The position numbers and the translations under genes were made by a program. Shown here piece by piece: positions 23,821-28,343 of a DNA stretch of 28,343 nucleotides (positions are counted from its first letter, which is position 1; each line of letters begins with the position of its first letter). This stretch comes from Hafnia paralvei ATCC 29927 (GTDB taxonomy: Bacteria; Pseudomonadota; Gammaproteobacteria; Enterobacterales; Enterobacteriaceae), in the NCBI RefSeq assembly GCF_001655005.1, contig NZ_LXET01000006.1, positions 1 through 28,343 of the forward strand, read 5' to 3'. The notes beneath the pieces were generated by a model. That model saw only the letters and a program-made list of their open reading frames with translations, was not told where the DNA came from and searched no databases.

Positions 23821-23845
23821 TGTTCACCTATTGAACACATAGGTG
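23821..23845 (+). promoter_or_regulatory. Two interlocked inverted repeats upstream of dprA
   Basis: TGTTCA (23821-23826) / TGAACA (23832-23837) and CACCTA (23825-23830) / TAGGTG (23840-23845) share bases, so only one pairing can form at a time. A perfect TTGACA is at 23811-23816, so the repeats lie where the -10 and start region would be. Operator or leader function is inferred from position only. Confidence 0.35.
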
Positions 23846-23866
23846 CAGGCTGCGCAAGGGACGGAT

Positions 23867-24976
23867 ATGCATGCTCAGGAAACTTGGTTGCGTCTAAGCC
23901 GCTTACAGAAAATTGCTTTGCCGCAGTGTATTCACATTGTTAAACGGTTCGCTAATGAGACACCTAATATTCTTCTGCTGAGGAAATTAGGGCTCACCTC
24001 AGCTCAAGCACAAAAATTCCTTTCATCTGAGCACCTAGAGGCTGATTTATCTTGGCTAGCACAGCAGGGAAATTATCTTATTGCTTATGATGATTCACGC
24101 TATCCTGAAAAACTAAAGAATATTGCTAATCCACCGGCCGTATTGTTTGTTAAGGGAAACGTCGAATGTCTTTCACAAGCGCAAATTGCCGTTGTCGGTA
24201 GCCGTCGGTATAGCGACTATGGGGAGAGTTGTGCCACCTATTTTGCTGGCGAGCTTGCTGCATCAGGATTAGTGATAACCAGTGGTTTGGCACTCGGTAT
24301 TGATGGAATCGCACATCGCGCATGTCTTGAGTCGCTTGGTACAACGATTGCGGTGCTCGGATGTGGTATTGCGCAGCTTTATCCGACGTGTCATGAGCAT
24401 TTGGCCGCACGTATTGTCGAAAACAATGGCGCGATTATTTCCGAATTTCCACCGAGTACCAGAGCAAGATCTGAATACTTCCCACGACGAAACCGTATCA
24501 TCAGTGGGTTGAGTGATGGTGTGCTCATCATTGAGGCGGCAGAGAAAAGTGGTTCCTTGATCACTGCGCGTTGCGCGATAGAGCAGGGAAAAGATGTATT
24601 TGCGATCCCCGGCTCAATTGACAGTTTGCAGAGTGCCGGCGCTAACTGGCTCATCCAACAAGGTGCCTATTTAGTCGCCCATCCCAATGATATTATTGAG
24701 CAATTAGGTGGTTTGCATTGGTTGCCCAATCCTCATGTCGAAATTATTTATCCTGAGCGAGACGATGTAGAATTGCCATTTGCCGATGTGTTGGCTAACG
24801 TAGAATATGAGGTGACATCTGTTGACGTCGTCGCCGAACGAGTCGGCCAACCTGTGCCAGAGGTCGTTGTCGCTCTGCTCGACCTGGAGTTAGCAGGATG
24901 GATTAAAGCTGTGTCCGGCGGTTATGTCCGACTGAAGAGGGCTAGCCATGTTCGACGTATTAATGTACCTGTTTGA
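23867..24976 (+). CDS. dprA: DNA-processing protein DprA (Smf)
   Basis: A 369-residue recombination mediator that binds incoming single-stranded DNA and loads RecA in naturally competent bacteria; its role in enteric bacteria is less clear. The Rossmann core has VVGSRRYSDYG, SGLALGIDGIAHR, the signature FPRRNRIISGLSDGVLIIEAA and EKSGSLITARCAIEQGKD. A C-terminal winged-helix (DML1-like) ends in GGYVRLKRASHVRRINV. An upstream GTG (23843) is in frame, but the ATG at 23867 has AAGGGA upstream and fits the E. coli start (MVDTEIWLRL versus MHAQETWLRL). It overlaps smg by 29 bases. Confidence 0.94.
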   Translation: MHAQETWLRLSRLQKIALPQCIHIVKRFANETPNILLLRKLGLTSAQAQKFLSSEHLEADLSWLAQQGNYLIAYDDSRYPEKLKNIANPPAVLFVKGNVECLSQAQIAVVGSRRYSDYGESCATYFAGELAASGLVITSGLALGIDGIAHRACLESLGTTIAVLGCGIAQLYPTCHEHLAARIVENNGAIISEFPPSTRARSEYFPRRNRIISGLSDGVLIIEAAEKSGSLITARCAIEQGKDVFAIPGSIDSLQSAGANWLIQQGAYLVAHPNDIIEQLGGLHWLPNPHVEIIYPERDDVELPFADVLANVEYEVTSVDVVAERVGQPVPEVVVALLDLELAGWIKAVSGGYVRLKRASHVRRINVPV

Positions 24977-25421
24977 AACCTATATACACACAGCATCAGG
25001 AATGCAGGTTGATCAAGATAAGTTAACCGATGATTTAACGCGTGCGGGGTTTGAACGGGAAGATATCTATAGTGCCCTCGGTTGGTTAGAAAAGCTTGCT
25101 ATGATGCAGGAAGCTGATGCTTTGCCGTATATCTCATGCGCGGATCCTCATGTGATGCGTATTTATACGGATGAGGAGATGATACGTCTCGATAGTGCAT
25201 GCCGAGGGTTTCTGCTCTTCCTTGAACAAATACAGGTGTTAACTCCAGAAACGAGAGAAATGGTCATTGATCGTGTGATGGCGCTGGATGCGGATCAGTT
25301 CGATCTTGAAGATTTGAAGTGGGTCGTGCTTATGGTGCTGTTTAATGTACCGGGACATGAGCATGCTTACGAACAGATGGAAGAACTGTTGTTTGAAGTT
25401 AATGAGGGCTATCTGCATTAA
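24948..25421 (+). CDS. smg: Smg family protein (DUF494)
   Basis: A 157-residue acidic helical protein, E. coli length, starting MFDVLMYLFETYIH. The family lies beside dprA in many gammaproteobacteria and its biochemical role is not established. It overlaps the end of dprA by 29 bases in another frame, with AAGAGG (24935-24940) as ribosome site inside dprA, suggesting coupled translation. Confidence 0.95.
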   Translation: MFDVLMYLFETYIHTASGMQVDQDKLTDDLTRAGFEREDIYSALGWLEKLAMMQEADALPYISCADPHVMRIYTDEEMIRLDSACRGFLLFLEQIQVLTPETREMVIDRVMALDADQFDLEDLKWVVLMVLFNVPGHEHAYEQMEELLFEVNEGYLH

Positions 25422-25451
25422 GCAGTTACCCGATGAATTAAGAAACTATTT

Positions 25452-25994
25452 ATGAATCAGGCAACACTGCTTGCTGTTAAAAATACTGAGAACTGCCCAG
25501 ACTGCGGCGCGGAATTAGTGATTCGCAGTGGTAAGCATGGGCCGTTCTTAGGTTGTTCCCGTTATCCAGAATGCCAGTTCATTCGTCCGCTAAAACCACA
25601 GGCTGATGGACACGTGGTCAAAATTCTGGATGGTCAACTGTGTCCGAAATGTGGTTCAACACTGGTTTTGCGTCAGGGGCGCTACGGCATGTTTATCGGC
25701 TGTAGCGAGTATCCTGAATGTGATCATACCGAGGTGATCGATAAGCCTGACACCACCTCGATAATCTGTCCTCAATGCCAACAGGGAAAACTCCTACAAA
25801 GAAAATCCCGTTATGGAAAAGTTTTTCACGCTTGCGATAGATATCCTGAGTGCCAGTTTGCAATCAATCTAAAGCCAGTGGAGGGAGAGTGTAGCTACTG
25901 CCACTACCCATTGCTGATTGAAAAGCGCACCGCTCAGGGCATTAAGCTGTTTTGTGCGAGTAAACTCTGCGGCAAGGCCGTAGTAACTGAATAG
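25452..25994 (+). CDS. yrdD: YrdD, topoisomerase I-type zinc-finger protein
   Basis: A 180-residue protein with four C4 zinc fingers like the C-terminal repeats of TopA, without any topoisomerase catalytic domain. The fingers are CPDCG with GCSRYPEC, CPKCG with GCSEYPEC, CPQCQ with ACDRYPEC, and CSYCH with FCASKLC. Such fingers usually bind single-stranded DNA; the function of YrdD is unknown. It lies between smg and tsaC as in E. coli. No strong Shine-Dalgarno is visible before the ATG. Confidence 0.94.
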   Translation: MNQATLLAVKNTENCPDCGAELVIRSGKHGPFLGCSRYPECQFIRPLKPQADGHVVKILDGQLCPKCGSTLVLRQGRYGMFIGCSEYPECDHTEVIDKPDTTSIICPQCQQGKLLQRKSRYGKVFHACDRYPECQFAINLKPVEGECSYCHYPLLIEKRTAQGIKLFCASKLCGKAVVTE

Positions 25995-26000
25995 AAGATA

Positions 26001-26570
26001 ATGAAAAAAGAACAAGAATCATCGCTAGCGAACGTGCTCAATGCGCTAAAAAATGAAAAAGTTGTGGCTTACCCTACCGAAGCCGTTTTTGGCTTAGGTT
26101 GCGATCCTGACAGTGAACTGGCTGTGCATGCACTGCTAGATCTCAAGCAGCGCCAGTGGGAAAAGGGGCTTATTCTGATAGCCGCAAACTATGAGCAACT
26201 GCTGCCATATGTTGATGATGCGAAATTATCGGGTGAAAGACGTGAAGAAGTCTTTTCGTATTGGCCAGGTCCCGTGACATGGGTTATGCCGGCTAAACCA
26301 ACGACGCCTCAATGGCTCAGAGGTCGTTTCTCTACTATTGCAGTACGTGTTAGCGATCATCCTTTAGTCCAAACCCTGTGCTTACAGTTTGGTAAGCCGC
26401 TCGTGTCAACGAGTGCCAATCTGAGCGGTTTGGAACCTTGCCGTACGGCGCAAGAGGTTCGTTTGCAGTTTGGCAATGCGTTTCCTGTTGTTGATGCAGA
26501 AGTGGGAGGGCGTTTAAACCCATCAGAAATCCGTGATGCGCTGACTGGCGAATTGTTTAGGCAGGGATAA
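26001..26570 (+). CDS. tsaC: L-threonylcarbamoyladenylate synthase TsaC
   Basis: A 189-residue YrdC-domain enzyme that makes threonylcarbamoyl-AMP from Thr, bicarbonate and ATP for the t6A37 modification of ANN-decoding tRNAs. Family features include AYPTEAVFGLGCDPDS, the LKQR (KxR) segment, WPGPVTWV and the loop KPLVSTSANLSG. Length is one residue short of E. coli. It starts 6 bases after yrdD and ends 5 bases before aroE. Confidence 0.96.
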   Translation: MKKEQESSLANVLNALKNEKVVAYPTEAVFGLGCDPDSELAVHALLDLKQRQWEKGLILIAANYEQLLPYVDDAKLSGERREEVFSYWPGPVTWVMPAKPTTPQWLRGRFSTIAVRVSDHPLVQTLCLQFGKPLVSTSANLSGLEPCRTAQEVRLQFGNAFPVVDAEVGGRLNPSEIRDALTGELFRQG

Positions 26571-26575
26571 GACAG

Positions 26576-27394
26576 ATGAAACAGTTTGCGGTTTTTGGTA
26601 ATCCGATTAAACACAGTAAGTCACCGCGTATCCATCAGCTGTTTAGCCAGCAGACGGGTATTGCTCTTAATTATGACACTCGGTTAGCCCCTGTCGATGA
26701 TTTCTCAAAGAGTATTCATGCATTTTTTGCTGGTGGGGGTATTGGCGCAAATATTACGACGCCATTCAAAGAGCAAGCCTACGAGCTCTCAGATGAATTA
26801 ACCGAAAGAGCTTCATTAGCTGGAGCCGTTAACACGTTAAAACTCTTGGATGATGGTCGTCTATTGGGCGACAACACGGACGGCATTGGCTTACTCAGTG
26901 ACCTTGAGCGTTTGGGGATGATTGCCCCCGAGGCTACAGTGCTCCTGTTAGGAGCCGGTGGTGCTGCTCGTGGCGTTATTCAACCGCTCCTATCGCTAGA
27001 CTGTGACCTTACCATTGCCAATAGAACCTATAGTCGAGCTGAAGAGTTGGCTAAGGTCTTTAGTCATTTGGGAAATATTGACGCGGCTGAATTCAATGAA
27101 CTGTCGGGAAGGCGATTTGATCTCATAATTAATGCAACGGCTTCAGGCATTCATGGCGAAATTCCACAGATTTCCACTGAAGTTATTGATGAGAATACTG
27201 CTTGCTACGACATGTTTTACCAGAAAGGGCTAACGCCTTTCCTCTCTTGGGCGAAAGAGCATGACGCAAATCAGATAGCTGATGGCTTTGGGATGCTCGT
27301 GGGGCAAGCGGCTCATGCATTCTTGCTGTGGAATGGTGTGATGCCGGAAATTGCATCTGTGCTCAACGTCATGCGTGAAGAATCATCACGATGA
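26576..27394 (+). CDS. aroE: Shikimate dehydrogenase AroE
   Basis: A 272-residue enzyme, E. coli length, reducing 3-dehydroshikimate to shikimate with NADPH in aromatic amino acid synthesis. Shikimate-binding residues S14 and S16 (IKHSKSPRIH), catalytic K65 (NITTPFKEQA) and D102 (GDNTDGIG) are all present. The NADP motif GAGGAARG and the 2'-phosphate-binding NRTYSR follow. The stop overlaps the yrdB start by four bases (ATGA, 27391-27394). Confidence 0.98.
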   Translation: MKQFAVFGNPIKHSKSPRIHQLFSQQTGIALNYDTRLAPVDDFSKSIHAFFAGGGIGANITTPFKEQAYELSDELTERASLAGAVNTLKLLDDGRLLGDNTDGIGLLSDLERLGMIAPEATVLLLGAGGAARGVIQPLLSLDCDLTIANRTYSRAEELAKVFSHLGNIDAAEFNELSGRRFDLIINATASGIHGEIPQISTEVIDENTACYDMFYQKGLTPFLSWAKEHDANQIADGFGMLVGQAAHAFLLWNGVMPEIASVLNVMREESSR

Positions 27395-27660
27395 ACCAAG
27401 CGATACAGTTTCCAGACCAAGAAGAATGGGATGCGAGGAAGAGAGCTGTCCTCTTTCCCGCAACGAGCAATGGTTTTCAAATATGCTGCGCTATCTATAT
27501 AGACGAGCTTAAACGAATGGTAGAGGATCCTGTGAATCATGATCCTCTGGCTCTATTCAGATCGCTACGCTGGGATCTTGAAGATTTAGCGGAGCAAAAG
27601 ATCCTGAACGAAGATTACAACGACGATGGCTGGATATGGATTTCTGGCTGTGAGAGATAG
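27391..27660 (+). CDS. yrdB: YrdB, DUF1488 protein
   Basis: An 89-residue small soluble protein of unknown function matching E. coli YrdB (85). It starts MNQAIQFPDQEEWD and ends with the conserved GWxW near WIWISGCER. It overlaps aroE by four bases. Its last 46 bases are also the antisense of the end of yrdA. Confidence 0.93.
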   Translation: MNQAIQFPDQEEWDARKRAVLFPATSNGFQICCAIYIDELKRMVEDPVNHDPLALFRSLRWDLEDLAEQKILNEDYNDDGWIWISGCER

Positions 27661-28181
27661 TCGTCTTTCCAACGCACATAGTTATTGGCTGAATACAGTA
27701 ATCCCATTTTCTCTTCTTCGCTTAATGGACGGATCTGACGAGCTGGGCTTCCAAAGTACATATATCCGCTGACTAACCGCTTTCCTGGTGAAACTAAACT
27801 ACCAGCACCAATGATGACATCGTCTTCTATGATTGCGCCGTCCAGAATAATGCTACCCATTCCAACGAGAACTCGGTTTCCTATAGTACATCCATGAAGC
27901 ATAGCCTTATGTCCAACGGTAACATCCTCACCAATAATCGTTGGCAAGCCCTCTGGAGTATTCTCTGATTTGTGAGTGACGTGAATAACGGTTCCATCCT
28001 GAATATTGGATCGTGCACCGATGGATATATAGTTAACGTCTCCTCGGATCGCAACCAATGGCCAGATACTCACGTCATCTGCCAGATCGACAGCCCCAAT
28101 AATGGTGCTGGTGGGATCAATAAATACGCGATTTGCGATCTTAGGGTGTAAAGAGAGGTATGGACGAACAGAAAGAGACAT
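27615..28181 (-). CDS. yrdA: YrdA, gamma-class carbonic anhydrase-like hexapeptide protein
   Basis: A 188-residue left-handed beta-helix protein of the gamma-carbonic anhydrase/PaaY family. The histidines expected to bind metal lie in DGTVIHVTH (H67, H70) and VGHKAMLHGC (H91, H96). E. coli YrdA has 184 residues and binds zinc, but no firm physiological role is known. The frame is open upstream to 28280, but the family N terminus fits MSLSVRPYLSLHPKI at 28181; no good Shine-Dalgarno is visible there. The C-terminal ~14 codons overlap the end of yrdB on the other strand. Confidence 0.93.
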   Translation of the reverse strand: MSLSVRPYLSLHPKIANRVFIDPTSTIIGAVDLADDVSIWPLVAIRGDVNYISIGARSNIQDGTVIHVTHKSENTPEGLPTIIGEDVTVGHKAMLHGCTIGNRVLVGMGSIILDGAIIEDDVIIGAGSLVSPGKRLVSGYMYFGSPARQIRPLSEEEKMGLLYSANNYVRWKDDYLSQPEIHIQPSSL

Positions 28182-28343
28182 AAAAAGTGCGCCAAAAGAG
28201 GGATGAATACACCCAATACTATCGCGCACTAGTGAAAACTCAACTCGTGGATCCTTATATCTGTGGATAAGTTTGTGCACAAACGGGTATAAGGCGGGGT
28301 TTTGCTGTGGAATGCAGCAAACGATCGATTTATTGGAAATTAG
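28182..28343. other. Non-coding right end upstream of yrdA
   Basis: 162 bases with the yrdA upstream region and, apart from the DnaA-box cluster, nothing I can assign. In E. coli an rRNA operon promoter lies beyond yrdA; no -10/-35 pair of that kind is seen before the window ends. Confidence 0.4.
28262..28284. promoter_or_regulatory. DnaA-box match next to a 14-bp palindrome
   Basis: TGTGGATAA (28262-28270) is the reverse complement of TTATCCACA, a perfect DnaA box. It abuts GTTTGTGCACAAAC (28271-28284), a perfect palindrome that itself contains a one-mismatch DnaA box on each strand. It lies in the non-coding end upstream of yrdA. Chance occurrence cannot be excluded. Confidence 0.4.

Noticed and set aside
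28182..28280. Upstream 33-codon extension of yrdA
   Set aside because: The extra residues have no family counterpart, while the ATG at 28181 matches the known YrdA N terminus.
1..28343. Mobile elements, CRISPR arrays, tRNA or rRNA genes, prophage or defence genes
   Set aside because: No transposase-like frame, direct-repeat array, tRNA fold or island boundary was seen; the whole window is conserved core chromosome.

Overview
This window is chromosomal DNA from a gammaproteobacterium of the order Enterobacterales. The ribosomal proteins, RpoA, SecY, Bfr, MscL, AroE and TsaC read as close matches to the Escherichia coli proteins as I remember them, and gene order follows the E. coli tufA to yrdA segment almost gene for gene. 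It is not E. coli itself. chiA and the gspA-N cluster are missing between tufA and rpsJ, and a trkH gene sits between trkA and mscL. The genus cannot be fixed from sequence alone; a relative in the Hafniaceae/Yersiniaceae range is a guess.

Layout. 1-487 is the 3' end of tuf (EF-Tu) with its terminator. 488-1392 holds bfd and bfr for iron storage and release. 1397-2110 (minus) is an orphan GspO/HopD-type prepilin peptidase. 2322-7484 is the S10 operon (rpsJ-rplC-rplD-rplW-rplB-rpsS-rplV-rpsC-rplP-rpmC-rpsQ) with its leader. 7485-13182 is the spc operon (rplN-rplX-rplE-rpsN-rpsH-rplF-rplR-rpsE-rpmD-rplO-secY-rpmJ). 13201-16227 is the alpha operon (rpsM-rpsK-rpsD-rpoA-rplQ). All three carry recognisable promoters or autoregulatory RNA elements: an L4-type leader attenuator, an S8 target at the rplE start, and an S4-type leader at rpsM.

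16329-17355 (plus) is yhdN, then zntR-arfA. 17443-23741 (minus) is def-fmt, then rsmB-trkA-trkH-mscL. 23867-27660 (plus) is dprA-smg-yrdD-tsaC-aroE-yrdB. yrdA (minus) converges on yrdB. The last 160 bases are non-coding and hold a perfect DnaA-box match beside a 14-bp palindrome; the 16S gene of an rRNA operon may lie just outside, as it does in E. coli.

How the genes work together. Most of the window builds the translation machine (30S and 50S proteins, EF-Tu), the SecY translocon and the RNA polymerase alpha subunit. The second half adds translation upkeep: start-Met formylation and deformylation (Fmt, Def), 16S rRNA m5C967 (RsmB), tRNA t6A (TsaC) and non-stop ribosome rescue (ArfA). It also holds potassium uptake and osmotic protection (TrkA, TrkH, MscL), zinc sensing (ZntR), DNA uptake/recombination (DprA) and aromatic biosynthesis (AroE).

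I see no undescribed defence, mobile or biosynthetic system. The points most worth a second look are the Vibrio-type trkA-trkH pair, the arfA 3' hairpin whose loop contains the stop codon, the orphan gspO, the 46-bp yrdB/yrdA tail overlap, and the two small inverted-repeat clusters (upstream of dprA, and at the right end).
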